A stretch of DNA of 64,000 nucleotides from Oscillospiraceae bacterium (GTDB lineage Bacteria > Bacillota > Clostridia > Oscillospirales > Acutalibacteraceae): NCBI GenBank assembly GCA_015066005.1, contig SVPF01000004.1:19734-83733 (forward strand), read 5' to 3'. The notes beneath the pieces are model-generated. The model did no database searches. It was not told where the DNA came from and saw nothing but the letters and a program-made list of their open reading frames with translations. Positions 17,803 through 27,420 of the stretch are shown here, one piece after another (the stretch's first letter is position 1; the number at the start of each line of letters is the position of its first letter). A program made the position numbers and the translations under genes.

Positions 17803-18714
17803 TCAGCTGCCCACCCTTCTTAAAAGCTTGTTAACAAGCTGGTTTGCACCCATCATTAAAATAAACAGGAAGGTAGAAATTGCACAGGCATAGCCCATTT
17901 CGTAACGGGTGTTGCCATAATCCTGCATATGATTTAAAAGGGTATGAACGGCATAGTCGGTACTGGGGTTGCCGCAAAGGTTTGTGCAAACCTCGCCAAC
18001 CGAAAATGCGCCTGTAATAGCCAATACTGCGCCGAAAAGTAGCTGCGGCTTCATTGAAGGCAGGGTTACAAACCATAATTCCTGCCAGCGATTATGCACG
18101 CCGTCAATTGCGGCTGATTCATAAAGACTACGGTCAATACCCTGAAGGGCCGCAACGAAGGATAGGAAGCCTGTACCAAGGCTCATCCAAAGGCTTACAA
18201 TAATAACGCAAAGCATCATATACTTAGTGTCGGTAAGCCATTGAATCGGCTCGTTAATAAGCCCGAACTGCATGCCCCACGCATTTAAAAGACCGTAAGC
18301 GTCACCGTTGAACATAAGAGTCCAAATCATATAAGCATTACCCGAAATTGAGGGCGCATAAAAAAGCACAACCAAAACAGTGCGAAGCGCGGGGGCAAGC
18401 TCGTTTATAGACCACGCCACAACAAGTGACAGCAAATAGCCGATTGGGCCCACGAAAATGGCAATAGTCAGCGTATTTGAAAACGACTTAATAAAAAGGT
18501 CGTCGTAAAAGAACATTTGAACATAGTTTTTAAGACCAACAAATTTCGGTGCTTCAAAAACATTGAAGGAAGTGAACGAAAGCCCCATTGCCATTAAAAC
18601 GGGCACAACGGTAAACAGCAAAAACAAGGTAAAAAATGGTGCTAAAAATAAATAGCAATGCTTTTTCTTTTTCATTTGCTTTAAAACCGAAGCCCTATTC
18701 TTTTGCGCTTGCAT
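17803..18714 (-). CDS. Sugar ABC permease, MalF/UgpA type (locus A, pair 1)
   Basis: This 303-residue permease has a basic N-terminus, a first helix (FTLFLLFTVVPVLMAMGLSFTSFN) and the EAA loop YESAAIDGVHNRWQELWFVTLPSMKPQL. The segments EPIQWLT and DYGNTRYEMGYACAIS have almost identical counterparts in 57041-57952 of locus B, marking them as paralogs. It is preceded by the large binding protein gene (12 bp gap), its likely substrate-delivery partner. Confidence 0.92.
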   Translation of the reverse strand: MQAQKNRASVLKQMKKKKHCYLFLAPFFTLFLLFTVVPVLMAMGLSFTSFNVFEAPKFVGLKNYVQMFFYDDLFIKSFSNTLTIAIFVGPIGYLLSLVVAWSINELAPALRTVLVVLFYAPSISGNAYMIWTLMFNGDAYGLLNAWGMQFGLINEPIQWLTDTKYMMLCVIIVSLWMSLGTGFLSFVAALQGIDRSLYESAAIDGVHNRWQELWFVTLPSMKPQLLFGAVLAITGAFSVGEVCTNLCGNPSTDYAVHTLLNHMQDYGNTRYEMGYACAISTFLFILMMGANQLVNKLLRRVGS

Positions 18715-18726
18715 TCATACTTCACC

Positions 18727-21471
18727 TCAATTCAGTCCGTATTCCTCACGCTTAAGTGTGAGTTCCTTATCAACAATTGTTTTGTATTCGCTAACGGTTT
18801 CGCGTAAATCCTCACCGTTATACACAATTTTTCTGAAAATGTTGTTTATGTGGCGACCCATAAGGTAACCGCCGGGCACTTCGGGTGTGCCGTCAGCCCA
18901 TTGCCACTGCGCCTTAATTGCGGCGGCCTGCTCGGTTGTCCAGTTAAGCGTTTCAAAGGCCGAACGGGAAGCCACCATTACACGCGCCGAAGCGCCAAGC
19001 TTGGTTTCAAGCTTTAAGGCATAGCTGCTTTGGGTTTGGCCGCCAACCCACCATTTTAAGAACTTCCAAGCGGAAGCGGTATCTTCACTTTTTGAAAAAA
19101 TCATAGCTGCTGTACCCGAAGCACTAACCGAATGGTCAACACTGCCATCGGCCTTTACAGTGCCGGGAACGGTTGTCATTCCCCAGCTACCGCCGATTTC
19201 GGGCGCAAACACCACCAAGCTGTTATAGCTGCTGTAATCAGCAATGGCAACAGGCATTTCACCACTGCGGAAGCGGTTTATAAAGTTATAGCTAAGCGGC
19301 AAATTAAAGTTTGTGTAAAATTTTGTCCAGGTTTTAAAGGCCTTTACACTTTCTTCCGAATCAAGCCTTGAAACCGACCCGTTTTCGTTATAATATGACC
19401 CGCCGTTTTGATATAAGAATACATCATAGGTAGGACAGCCAAAGGTCATGTTATTCTTTTGAAGGGTGGTTATACAGTCATAAACCTCATCCCAAGTGGT
19501 AGGGACCTTAAGCTCAAGCTCGTTTAAAATATCCTTACGGTAAAACAGCATTGGGAAGCTTTGGGTTTCAGGTAAGGCGTATACGCCACCGTTAAAGCGG
19601 TAAGGCACAATTGCCGATTCGTGAAAATCCTTAGTTACATCGTTAAAGCCTTCAAGGCTTGAAAGGTCAATTGTAGCCTTTCTTATGGCGTAGCTTATAA
19701 CATTGGGGGCGCCGTTAAACAGGGTAACATCAGGGCCGATGCCCGCAACCGTTGCCGCCATTACCGAATCGCCCGAAACAAGCTTAAGTCTTACGCCAAT
19801 GTCGGTTTCCTTTGTGAAGGTGTCGTTCGCAAGGGCTTCAATAATTTGAATTTGGTCACGGCCTGTTACCGCCCAAACATCAACATTTTTTTCGGTTTTG
19901 GCATTACCTACAACATTATAGCTTTCTACATAGGATTTAAAAATTCTTACAACCGAATGCCAAAGCTGACTAAAGAAGCCTGCCTTAATTTCGGTTGCTT
20001 CTTTACCGTAAGGTAAAAGCTCTATCCAGTCAACCTCAAGCGGCTGAGAGGTGCATTCCAAAAGCCAGGTGCCTATAGCACTTATATTAGAATTCAGTGT
20101 GTTTATTTGACCGGGAATATTGTCCGAATCCTTTAAAAAATCATCAAACTGGCGAATAAGCTTTCGAAAAACTGCCGCGTCAGATTCGCCACCTTCAGAA
20201 AGGGCCGCCAAATAGTTTGCAACATCGTTAAGAACATCACGCTGGTGCTGCATATCCTTAAAAACATCACTAAGCTTTTCATCAAGATTATAGTCGCGAT
20301 AAAGGTCAGGACTGGTGCCGGTTATCATAATAATGCGGCGGTAAATGCGGTTACATTCCGAAACGGAATTTTTAACAATCGGTACAACATCCGCCAAAGA
20401 GCCAAGCGAGCATTCAAGCGTCAGGGTATGTGTGCCCTTTTCCAAATATACATATAAAGGCTTGCCCGCTTCATCCGATACGGTAAGGCGCTGCCACGAG
20501 GTTGCATAGGGTACCTCAATATCCTGCATATTATCCTTTAATTCACTGCCGTCAATTAAAATTCGGCGACAGGAAACTGCACCTACAGAATAATCCTGAC
20601 GGACACGCAAATTTATGTTATACCAGCCGTTTTCCTTTACGGGAATTTTCCAGCTAATGCTTTCACCAAGCTTTGACCACGAATTACCGCCAATGGTATT
20701 ATAGGTTGCCCTGTTAAGACAAACAGGCATTGTTGCGGCAGAGGTGCGGTCAATTTGCTCTAAAATTGAGGATTTGCTGCGGCTTTTTGGGTTTTCGGCC
20801 TGAATAAGAATGACCTCAGCGTTACTGCTTTCAGGGCTTCCGACCACAGTATTACTTGGTTTATATCCTTCAAAATAGAGTGATAAAAATTCCACATTCT
20901 GATTTTCAGGTGCAAATTCAAGCTGATGAGCACCCTTTGATAAATAAAAATATAACTCCTTAGAGGTATAGCTTTTTTCACTGCGAGCCATACTTATATA
21001 GCCCTCATTTTCGGTAACCTCGGGCTGCTTTGTAATATCAAATTTATTTTTATTTATCCATTCCTTAGAAAAATAAATTTGTTCACATTCATAAAAGGGA
21101 AATTCACCATCAATTTTAAGTGAGCCGTAATAATCAGCAAGGGTATCCCTTCCGCCCTTAATTTCAGCGCAAAGGCGGTAAAACCCTTCTTCCTGTACGT
21201 CAAATTCTGCTAATAATTTATCACCCAAAACACAATGGGCGGCACCTTTTAAAACCACAGCATTGGCTTTAATTTCGCCAAAGCCTTTACCCAAGGCTTC
21301 AATATAGCTTGAATAGGAAGCCACACCGCTTGCTGTTTCACTGCTGATTTCGGATAAATGAGCCGAAAGGTCAACCGCTTTGTTTGACTTATTACTGCAA
21401 GCGGTAAGCATGGAAGCACCAATACTTACAGCCAAAACAAGTGAAGTTATGCGATAAAAATTTTTATTCAT
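18727..21471 (-). CDS. Large CBM-like/solute-binding fusion lipoprotein, locus A
   Basis: This 914-residue lipoprotein has signal and lipobox LTAC (Cys25). Two N-terminal beta-sandwich, carbohydrate-binding-like regions (about 75-210 and 225-375: VQEEGFYRLCAEIKGG..LKIDGEFPF; KENGWYNINLRVRQDY..RILIDG) precede a helical segment (about 385-480) and a complete family 1 solute-binding domain (about 540-890; WAVTGRDQIQIIEALANDTF, NVPTTWDEVYD-like motif, FLKWWVGG). Ordinary sugar-binding proteins are 400-550 residues, so this one has roughly 400 extra. The likely role is capture of a glycan by the front domains and delivery to permeases 17803 and 16926. Paralogous to 57952-60819. Confidence 0.87.
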   Translation of the reverse strand: MNKNFYRITSLVLAVSIGASMLTACSNKSNKAVDLSAHLSEISSETASGVASYSSYIEALGKGFGEIKANAVVLKGAAHCVLGDKLLAEFDVQEEGFYRLCAEIKGGRDTLADYYGSLKIDGEFPFYECEQIYFSKEWINKNKFDITKQPEVTENEGYISMARSEKSYTSKELYFYLSKGAHQLEFAPENQNVEFLSLYFEGYKPSNTVVGSPESSNAEVILIQAENPKSRSKSSILEQIDRTSAATMPVCLNRATYNTIGGNSWSKLGESISWKIPVKENGWYNINLRVRQDYSVGAVSCRRILIDGSELKDNMQDIEVPYATSWQRLTVSDEAGKPLYVYLEKGTHTLTLECSLGSLADVVPIVKNSVSECNRIYRRIIMITGTSPDLYRDYNLDEKLSDVFKDMQHQRDVLNDVANYLAALSEGGESDAAVFRKLIRQFDDFLKDSDNIPGQINTLNSNISAIGTWLLECTSQPLEVDWIELLPYGKEATEIKAGFFSQLWHSVVRIFKSYVESYNVVGNAKTEKNVDVWAVTGRDQIQIIEALANDTFTKETDIGVRLKLVSGDSVMAATVAGIGPDVTLFNGAPNVISYAIRKATIDLSSLEGFNDVTKDFHESAIVPYRFNGGVYALPETQSFPMLFYRKDILNELELKVPTTWDEVYDCITTLQKNNMTFGCPTYDVFLYQNGGSYYNENGSVSRLDSEESVKAFKTWTKFYTNFNLPLSYNFINRFRSGEMPVAIADYSSYNSLVVFAPEIGGSWGMTTVPGTVKADGSVDHSVSASGTAAMIFSKSEDTASAWKFLKWWVGGQTQSSYALKLETKLGASARVMVASRSAFETLNWTTEQAAAIKAQWQWADGTPEVPGGYLMGRHINNIFRKIVYNGEDLRETVSEYKTIVDKELTLKREEYGLN

Positions 21472-21496
21472 AAATCACAAAGCACCTTTCAAAAAA

Positions 21497-22438
21497 TTAT
21501 CCAACAATACCCGAACGCTCAACGCCTTCAATAAAATAGCGCTGACCGAATAAGAACACAATTATCATTGGTAAAATAAAAAGTAAAAGAGCGGCATTGT
21601 TTATAAGTGACTGGGCAACAACATCCACATTACCTGAGGTTTGGGTTGCAACCTTTACCATACCGTAAACCTGTGTCACCATCATTTGCAAATATTTGCT
21701 TGTAGGCTCGAAAACCGAAACATAAAAACGGTCAGTCCATTGCCAAACAAGTGAAAACAAAAATATTGTTACAAGCATTGTTCTGGCACTGGGAAGCGCC
21801 ACCAAAAAGAAGGTTTTAAAGGGACCTGCGCCGTCAATTGCGGCGGCTTCATCCAATTCCTTCGGAAAGCTTGTAAAATACTGCCGCATAAGGAAAATTA
21901 AAAGTCCGCTTTTAAGACCCAAGCCCGTTATACACAAAAGTGCATTAGGTATGGGTGTATTAAGCAAATTTATGCCTGTGCTGATGCCAAGCACATTTAA
22001 GTTTTGGAACTGAAAATAAAGCGGAATGCTTAAAATTTGCGGCGGAATTATAAGGGTTATAATTGAAATTACAAACAAAAAACTGCGTCCCGGAAAACGG
22101 AAACGCGCCAAGCCGTAAGCAATAAAGGTAACTGCGGCGGTTTGGGCCAATGTATAAAAAAGCACTAGCGCGGCGGTCTTAAGAAAGCTTATACCGTAAT
22201 TCAAAAGCTGCCAGGCCGTTGCCCAATTTTCTAAAGTAAAGTTTTTAGTAAAAAGAAAAACCGTATCATCATTTAAATCGGCGGCTGTCATAAATGAATA
22301 CATCAGTCGCGCAAAAACGGGATAAATAATTATGTATGCCAAACAGGTAAGTAAAACGTATGTAATAAACGCCTGACCAAAGCTTATAAGATGCTTTTTG
22401 CTTGGCTTTTTGATTGAAGGTGATTTTAATTTTAACAT
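21497..22438 (-). CDS. Sugar ABC permease, MalG/UgpE type (locus A, pair 2)
   Basis: This 313-residue permease has the EAA loop DEAAAIDGAGPFKTFFLVALPSARTM and the C-terminal ending FGQRYFIEGVERSGIVG. That ending closely matches the locus B protein at 49990-50913 (RQFVESIERSGITG), its paralog. It follows its MalF-type partner by 14 bp and precedes the large binding protein gene. It belongs to a permease subfamily distinct from pair 1. Confidence 0.92.
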   Translation of the reverse strand: MLKLKSPSIKKPSKKHLISFGQAFITYVLLTCLAYIIIYPVFARLMYSFMTAADLNDDTVFLFTKNFTLENWATAWQLLNYGISFLKTAALVLFYTLAQTAAVTFIAYGLARFRFPGRSFLFVISIITLIIPPQILSIPLYFQFQNLNVLGISTGINLLNTPIPNALLCITGLGLKSGLLIFLMRQYFTSFPKELDEAAAIDGAGPFKTFFLVALPSARTMLVTIFLFSLVWQWTDRFYVSVFEPTSKYLQMMVTQVYGMVKVATQTSGNVDVVAQSLINNAALLLFILPMIIVFLFGQRYFIEGVERSGIVG

Positions 22439-22452
22439 TTTTACCCACCCTT

Positions 22453-23370
22453 CTAACGTTCTTCATAAGTAAACACAGTGCGTTTTAAAACGGCATATAA
22501 AATTGCAACAATAACACCGATTATCGCGCAGTAGAGCCACGCTTGAGCAGATGAACGTCCAAATTGCAAATCAATAAAGCCGATATCATAAATTGATTTC
22601 ATAATTTTTGTGCTCATATCGGTAAAACGGTCGATAACCGTAAACAAAACAACAACCAAAAGTTGAGGACTTACCATTGGCAAGGTGATTTTCCAGAAGT
22701 TTTCCCAAGCGGTTGCACCCTCTATCGCCGACGCCTCGTAAAGCGAAGGTGAAATTGACTGTAAAGCCGCCAAGAAAATCAGAATTTGAATACCCGAATG
22801 GCTTAAAACAACCGAAATGTTGTCCTGTGCGTAAAGAATAAAGTTTGAAATATCTGCCGATATATCAGAGCTAAGCAAAAGCTTTGTTACAAATTCCTGC
22901 CCGCCCGACAAAACCCCCGCCGACATATCCGATGCGGTAGTGGGGTCAATAATTGACTGAATAAGCGTATCAATCATTATTTCAACCATAACACCCGAGC
23001 TTAGAATTACAGGTAAAAAGAAAACTATGCGGTAGGCAGTACGTCCGATGAATTCTTTTTTAAGAAGCATTGCAACAACAAATGAAACAACCACAATAAG
23101 CGGTGTGTTAATTGCAGTTTCTTTTAATGCCTGTGATAAATATTTAATATAATCAACGTCTTCAATAGCATCACGATAATGACCGAAGCCCTTAAACACT
23201 ATATCGTAACCGTTAAAGGTATTAATGTCGCCAAGACTTATTCGCAATGAATCAAAAATCGGCAATGCAAGGAAGAAAACAATGCCAATAATAAATGGCA
23301 ACACAAAAATATAACCTGTTCGCATTTCACGCAGTTGCATTTTTGTGTATTTGTTTTTTAGTCCTTTCAT
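22453..23370 (-). CDS. Sugar ABC permease, MalF/UgpA type (locus A, pair 2)
   Basis: This 305-residue permease has helix 1 in TGYIFVLPFIIGIVFFLALPIFDSLRISL and the EAA loop YEASAIEGATAWENFWKITLPMVSPQLL. Residues 60-180 contain a long periplasmic-side loop as in UgpA/MalF-type proteins. Its locus B paralog is 50910-51785. It is the first gene after the small binding protein and the intercistronic hairpin, so it probably works with that binding protein. Confidence 0.92.
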   Translation of the reverse strand: MKGLKNKYTKMQLREMRTGYIFVLPFIIGIVFFLALPIFDSLRISLGDINTFNGYDIVFKGFGHYRDAIEDVDYIKYLSQALKETAINTPLIVVVSFVVAMLLKKEFIGRTAYRIVFFLPVILSSGVMVEIMIDTLIQSIIDPTTASDMSAGVLSGGQEFVTKLLLSSDISADISNFILYAQDNISVVLSHSGIQILIFLAALQSISPSLYEASAIEGATAWENFWKITLPMVSPQLLVVVLFTVIDRFTDMSTKIMKSIYDIGFIDLQFGRSSAQAWLYCAIIGVIVAILYAVLKRTVFTYEER

Positions 23371-23390
23371 TGCCGTTCACCTCATTTTAA

Positions 23391-23419
23391 TATGTAACAG
23401 GCAAGCCGCCTGTCACATA
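23391..23419 (-). promoter_or_regulatory. Intercistronic hairpin after the small binding-protein gene
   Basis: TATGTAACAGGC (23391-23402) and GCCTGTCACATA (23408-23419) pair at 11 of 12 positions with a 5-nt loop. On the transcribed strand no uridine run follows, so it is more likely an mRNA-stabilising or partial attenuation structure. Such hairpins commonly make binding proteins more abundant than their permeases. Confidence 0.65.
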
Positions 23420-23431
23420 TTTTTTGAAATT

Positions 23432-24850
23432 TTAGCCCTTGTTAAAGCTATTTGCCTTTGCCCTATAAATTGCGCCAACAGATTCAAGATATTCTTGAAC
23501 ACTACTTGCACCGTAAAGACAATTACGTTCTGCGCTAAAAAGGTCATCTGCATAATAATCAGTCAATGCGTTGCGGTAGTCAACAATACCCTGTCCCTTT
23601 TCGATAGCTTCAGCATACTTCTTAATAATTGCAGCATCCTTGGCATCAAGCGCATCGCTCTTTTTGGTGAGTGAGTACTTTTTACCGTTATTGCTTGCTT
23701 CTTCCGCCCGCTTCCAAGCCGCAAAAATAAGTTCAACGTCGTCAGGATTCTTAACACTTGCGGGAATACTGTAGCATTCGAATTCTGTTAAGTCTACAAG
23801 ACCGCTCTTGGGGTTATTTTTGCTCGGAATCATAACTACGCCATAGTCAAACTTAGCGTTCTTAGCAAAATAGTCAAGGTTCCAACCGTCAGCAATCATC
23901 ATAGCAACGCGTCCCTTAACGAACTGCTGCTGAGGATAGAGGTAGTTGCCGCCGTCAAGAGGCATTGTTAAGCCGCCTGCTTTAAGCTTTCTTACATATT
24001 CGATAGCGTCGCGGGTATTTTGATTTTCAAGGTTATAAGTAAAGTTAATACCGTCGCGCTTATAGAATGTGCTGCCGTTTGCCAAAATGAAGATTTGCAT
24101 AATGCCTTCTTCGTTCTGCTTACCCGAAATACCGTATTTACCGGATTTTACAACCTTTTGTAAAATTTCATAAAGCTTATCCCATGTAAGCTGGCCATTG
24201 TTGTAAAGGGTTAAAAGATCGTCGTTTCCCTTAATAATTGAACGGTTATAAACCAAAAGATGACGGAAAGCATAAGTATCAATTGCACCGTAAAGCTTAC
24301 CGTTAACGGTTGTTAATTTTTCCTGTGCTTTAGGAATAAAGCAACCCGAATCCTGATAGTTGATAATACTTGAAGACTTCATTTCCTTTAAAAGGCCTTT
24401 TTTAACCGCAGGATAGAAGTTAGAGTTATTAAATACAACAACGTCTGCAATAGGGTTACCTGCAAGAATTGAAGAATAAAGGGTTGTATAATCGTTATTA
24501 AGGTTTAAGTTCTTGAATTTGCAATTATACTTCTTTTCAAGGTCCTTAACCCAGTCCAAATCGGTTTCAACAGTGTTATCCCAAGAAGGAGCAGCAAAAG
24601 TAAATACTCTGCCCTTTAAATTCTTGGCTTCAATTTCGATATCGGAATTTGAAGGACCGCTGCCGGTATCATCCTTGCTTGAAGTATCATCGTTGTTATC
24701 ACCATTGTCGGAAGGTGTAGATGTGGGCGTTGAATTGCCGCCCTCGTTTTCGTCTTGGCTAACAGTCACTTCAACGTTACAAGCGGCAAGAGTAAAGCTC
24801 AAGACCATAACCATTAAAAATGCCAAAATCTTTTTGTATAAGTTATTCAT
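23432..24850 (-). CDS. Small sugar-binding lipoprotein, locus A
   Basis: This 472-residue extracellular solute-binding protein has signal peptide and lipobox LAAC (Cys24), then a 45-residue linker rich in Ser, Asp and Asn (GGNSTPTSTPSDNGDNNDD) that lifts it off the membrane. The binding domain shows family 1 features: DLDWVKDLEKKYNCKFK, ADVVVFNNSNFYP, TWDKLYEIL and GRVAMMIADGWNL. It lies between the GH16 genes and permease pair 2, so beta-glucan oligosaccharides released by GH16 are a plausible ligand, by context only. Confidence 0.9.
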   Translation of the reverse strand: MNNLYKKILAFLMVMVLSFTLAACNVEVTVSQDENEGGNSTPTSTPSDNGDNNDDTSSKDDTGSGPSNSDIEIEAKNLKGRVFTFAAPSWDNTVETDLDWVKDLEKKYNCKFKNLNLNNDYTTLYSSILAGNPIADVVVFNNSNFYPAVKKGLLKEMKSSSIINYQDSGCFIPKAQEKLTTVNGKLYGAIDTYAFRHLLVYNRSIIKGNDDLLTLYNNGQLTWDKLYEILQKVVKSGKYGISGKQNEEGIMQIFILANGSTFYKRDGINFTYNLENQNTRDAIEYVRKLKAGGLTMPLDGGNYLYPQQQFVKGRVAMMIADGWNLDYFAKNAKFDYGVVMIPSKNNPKSGLVDLTEFECYSIPASVKNPDDVELIFAAWKRAEEASNNGKKYSLTKKSDALDAKDAAIIKKYAEAIEKGQGIVDYRNALTDYYADDLFSAERNCLYGASSVQEYLESVGAIYRAKANSFNKG

Positions 24851-24869
24851 TTAAAGCACCTCTCTGAAA

Positions 24870-25997
24870 TTATTTGTATGCCCTTACCCAGTCAACCTGA
24901 GCTTTAATAGGCAAATCTTCCTTAGTAAAGTTACGTTTACCAACCCAACTGTTGTCGAGGTATAGCGAAATATCTACGATAATATAACCCTCGGTAACGG
25001 GTTCGCCCTCAAAACCGTCAGCACTTACTCCAAAGGTTGCACGAAGTAATTTATCATTAACGTAATAATAAAGTGAATCCTCAAACCACACGCAAGTGAA
25101 CACGTGGAAATTGGTCATTTTATCCTCTACCTCGTAATATTGACCCTCGGAAATATGAGCATAATCGTTTGTAAAATCGTAATAATGCTCACTAATTGCA
25201 AATCGATTACCCTCGCCCCATACTGCCGAGCTTTCAAGAATATCAATTTCTGCCAAGCCGATCTTGTTATTATCACACTTGAAATTATGATATTTTGTGC
25301 TGTATTTGCCAAGCGGTAAAAGCCAAAACGCAGTATTAATACCACCAAACTTTGCACAAGCAATACGAGCTGAGAAGCAACCGTATTTTTGCAAGAAGGA
25401 TTCGCGGGTATCTAAACAACATTCGCTGTAAAGATATTTTTGCTTATTAATCGGGTCATAGATAACGTCGTCGGTAACAAGCATATTTAGCATACTATCC
25501 GAAACTGTATAACAGTTAGGCGCCACTTGTGCGCGGTCGATAACCTCATAGGTATCGGCGTCTTCGGGCTTGTCGTATGTAAGATGATTACGGTGTGACT
25601 TCCACACGTCGGTGTTAAGTGTATCGCCGTCAAAATCGTCGTTAAAGGTGATTTCCCAGCTCTTAAGCGGTACTATAATGTCATAATCCAACGCATCATC
25701 GTCAGTTTTATAAGCCACGTTAACCTTGATTTCGGGCTTGGAATTCCGAACCTCTTCAGGAATTGTAATTTCTGTTTTGTTTACCTTGACACGTTGATCA
25801 TCACAGGTAAGTGTGAAATATTTATTATTACCTTCAACGTTATTTAAAGTTACATCGAAATTAAATTTAAGGTCATAACCCGGAACACCGGGATGCCAAT
25901 GATAAACGGTTGAAATGCTTATATCCCTTTCAACACAAACCGAAGTATATCTTATACCCTGATTAGAATATTCATTTTTATTAAAAATATTTGCCAT
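24870..25997 (-). CDS. GH16 glycoside hydrolase without signal peptide
   Basis: This 375-residue enzyme has an N-terminal Ig-like sandwich (about 30-112) and a GH16 beta-jelly-roll domain from ITFNDDFDGDTLNTDVWKSH. The catalytic site EIDILE (E250, D252, E255) has the ExDxxE bulge typical of laminarinases, agarases and carrageenases rather than lichenases. ATG 25997 is chosen because AGGGGTGA lies 5 bases before it; the upstream GTG adds only three residues. Unlike its two paralogs it has no signal peptide or lipobox, so it is predicted to be cytoplasmic. It lies between another GH16 gene and the binding-protein gene. Confidence 0.9.
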   Translation of the reverse strand: MANIFNKNEYSNQGIRYTSVCVERDISISTVYHWHPGVPGYDLKFNFDVTLNNVEGNNKYFTLTCDDQRVKVNKTEITIPEEVRNSKPEIKVNVAYKTDDDALDYDIIVPLKSWEITFNDDFDGDTLNTDVWKSHRNHLTYDKPEDADTYEVIDRAQVAPNCYTVSDSMLNMLVTDDVIYDPINKQKYLYSECCLDTRESFLQKYGCFSARIACAKFGGINTAFWLLPLGKYSTKYHNFKCDNNKIGLAEIDILESSAVWGEGNRFAISEHYYDFTNDYAHISEGQYYEVEDKMTNFHVFTCVWFEDSLYYYVNDKLLRATFGVSADGFEGEPVTEGYIIVDISLYLDNSWVGKRNFTKEDLPIKAQVDWVRAYK

Positions 25998-26015
25998 TTT
26001 TATCACCCCTAAAGG

Positions 26016-27329
26016 TTAAAACTTGTATGCTCTTACCCAGTCAACCACACTAGAAATAGGAAGGTCGGCTTCGGTAAAGTCGCGCTTACCAACCCAAGCA
26101 TTATCAAGATAAAGCGCATTGTCGATAATTATATATGCGCGTTGCACCGACTTATCACCTGTGCCCTTATCAGAAAGACCGTCAGCAGTGCGGATAAGCT
26201 CACCGTCAAGATAATAGTAAAGTGCATCCTTTGTCCATACGCAAGAATAGGTGTGGAAGTTTGTGATAGTGTCGCTTACCTTGTAATATTTAGATTCCTG
26301 AACGTGCTGTAAATTCTTTTTATAGTTATAATAATGCTCGGTTATGCAGAAGGTTTTTCTGTCCTTTTTACCAAATGCAACCGATGCTTCTAAAATATCA
26401 ATTTCAGCAAGGCCCCATTCGGGTGATTCAGCTTTAAAGTTTGTATATTGTGTCGAATAGCTACCGTTAGGTAAAAGCCAAAATGCAGTGTTTATACCGC
26501 CGAATTTAGCACAGGCAATTCTTGCCTCAAAAAGACCGTACTTTTGCATAAAGTTACCCTGTGTATCAAGGCAACATTCGCTGTAAAGATACTTTATTTT
26601 ATTAGCGGTATCATAAACAGGTTCTTTTTTAATAAGCATATAAAGCTTACCGTCTTTTACCTCGTAAGAATTTTTAGCAGCTTTTGCACGGTCGATAACC
26701 TCGTATGTATCAACGTCTGACGGAGCAACTGAAGAACCGGGACCGTGGTCGCGCCATTTGGTGCGGTTAAGCTCGTTACCGTCAAAATCGTCATTAAAGG
26801 TTTGCTTATAGCTGTAACAAGGAATTGAAACATCACATTTAGTGCCCTTCTTATGTTTAATGGTAACTACAACATTTTTACCCGCAGAACGAACACTATA
26901 AGGAAGTGTAATGGTTGCGCCTGAAATTTTCACGCCTGTAGTTGCCGAGGTGATTGTAAGATCACCCGCATTAACAGCCGAACCGTTTAAACTAACGTTT
27001 AAGGTGTAGGCTACGTCCTTATCGACAAGACCGGGGTGCCAATCATAAACTGCTTTAAGTGTATTACCGGCGGGGTCCTTATTTGTACTTTCACTTACTG
27101 TGGGCTTGCCGGGTGTAGAAGAAATGGTTGTGTCGCCGTTTTCACCCGAAATTGTACCCTCAACACTTGAATTATTATCCGTGTCGTCTGAAGTGGTTTG
27201 ACTGTTGTTAGTGTTGGTATTATCAGGCTTTGAAGCTTCGCCACCATTGTTACCGCCACAGCAGCAAAGCGATAAAATTAAGGCTAGAACCATAACAATT
27301 AAAAGTGACTTTTTAACAATGTTTTTCAT
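26016..27329 (-). CDS. GH16 lipoprotein (endo-beta-glucanase-type)
   Basis: This 437-residue enzyme has a signal peptide ending in the lipobox-like LCCC (Cys22-24), a low-complexity Asn/Thr/Ser linker (30-90), an Ig-like domain (about 92-175) beginning at YDWHPG, and a GH16 domain with catalytic E309, D311 and E314 in EIDILE. GLFEARIACAKFGGINTAFWLLP is the family's substrate-cleft signature. It is surface-anchored and probably cleaves beta-1,3 or mixed-linkage glucans, but GH16 covers several substrates and specificity cannot be read here. An 18-nt motif shared with two other surface-protein genes lies 48 bp upstream. Confidence 0.92.
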   Translation of the reverse strand: MKNIVKKSLLIVMVLALILSLCCCGGNNGGEASKPDNTNTNNSQTTSDDTDNNSSVEGTISGENGDTTISSTPGKPTVSESTNKDPAGNTLKAVYDWHPGLVDKDVAYTLNVSLNGSAVNAGDLTITSATTGVKISGATITLPYSVRSAGKNVVVTIKHKKGTKCDVSIPCYSYKQTFNDDFDGNELNRTKWRDHGPGSSVAPSDVDTYEVIDRAKAAKNSYEVKDGKLYMLIKKEPVYDTANKIKYLYSECCLDTQGNFMQKYGLFEARIACAKFGGINTAFWLLPNGSYSTQYTNFKAESPEWGLAEIDILEASVAFGKKDRKTFCITEHYYNYKKNLQHVQESKYYKVSDTITNFHTYSCVWTKDALYYYLDGELIRTADGLSDKGTGDKSVQRAYIIIDNALYLDNAWVGKRDFTEADLPISSVVDWVRAYKF

Positions 27330-27377
27330 TAACTAACACTCCCTTTAAACTAATTTTATAATATTTTTATAAATATT

Positions 27378-27395
27378 GCTTGGTATAAATTTCAT
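27378..27395 (-). promoter_or_regulatory. Shared upstream motif, copy 1 (before GH16 lipoprotein)
   Basis: In the gene orientation it reads ATGAAATTTATACCAAGC. The same motif, with few changes, occurs at 32236-32253 and 33816-33833, each upstream of an exported glycan-related gene. It precedes a TATAAA-like box by about 17 bp where a good -35 is lacking, as expected for an activator site. Confidence 0.6.
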
Positions 27396-27420
27396 AAGTG
27401 AATTATTTAAAATCACTTAT
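27394..27420. other. Stem-loop overlapping the AraC-gene stop
   Basis: ATAAGTGA (27394-27401) and TCACTTAT (27413-27420) form perfect 8-bp arms around an 11-nt AT-rich loop. The right arm contains the AraC-gene stop codon and the left arm touches the shared upstream motif. It could be a weak terminator or an operator; no uridine run follows. Confidence 0.45.
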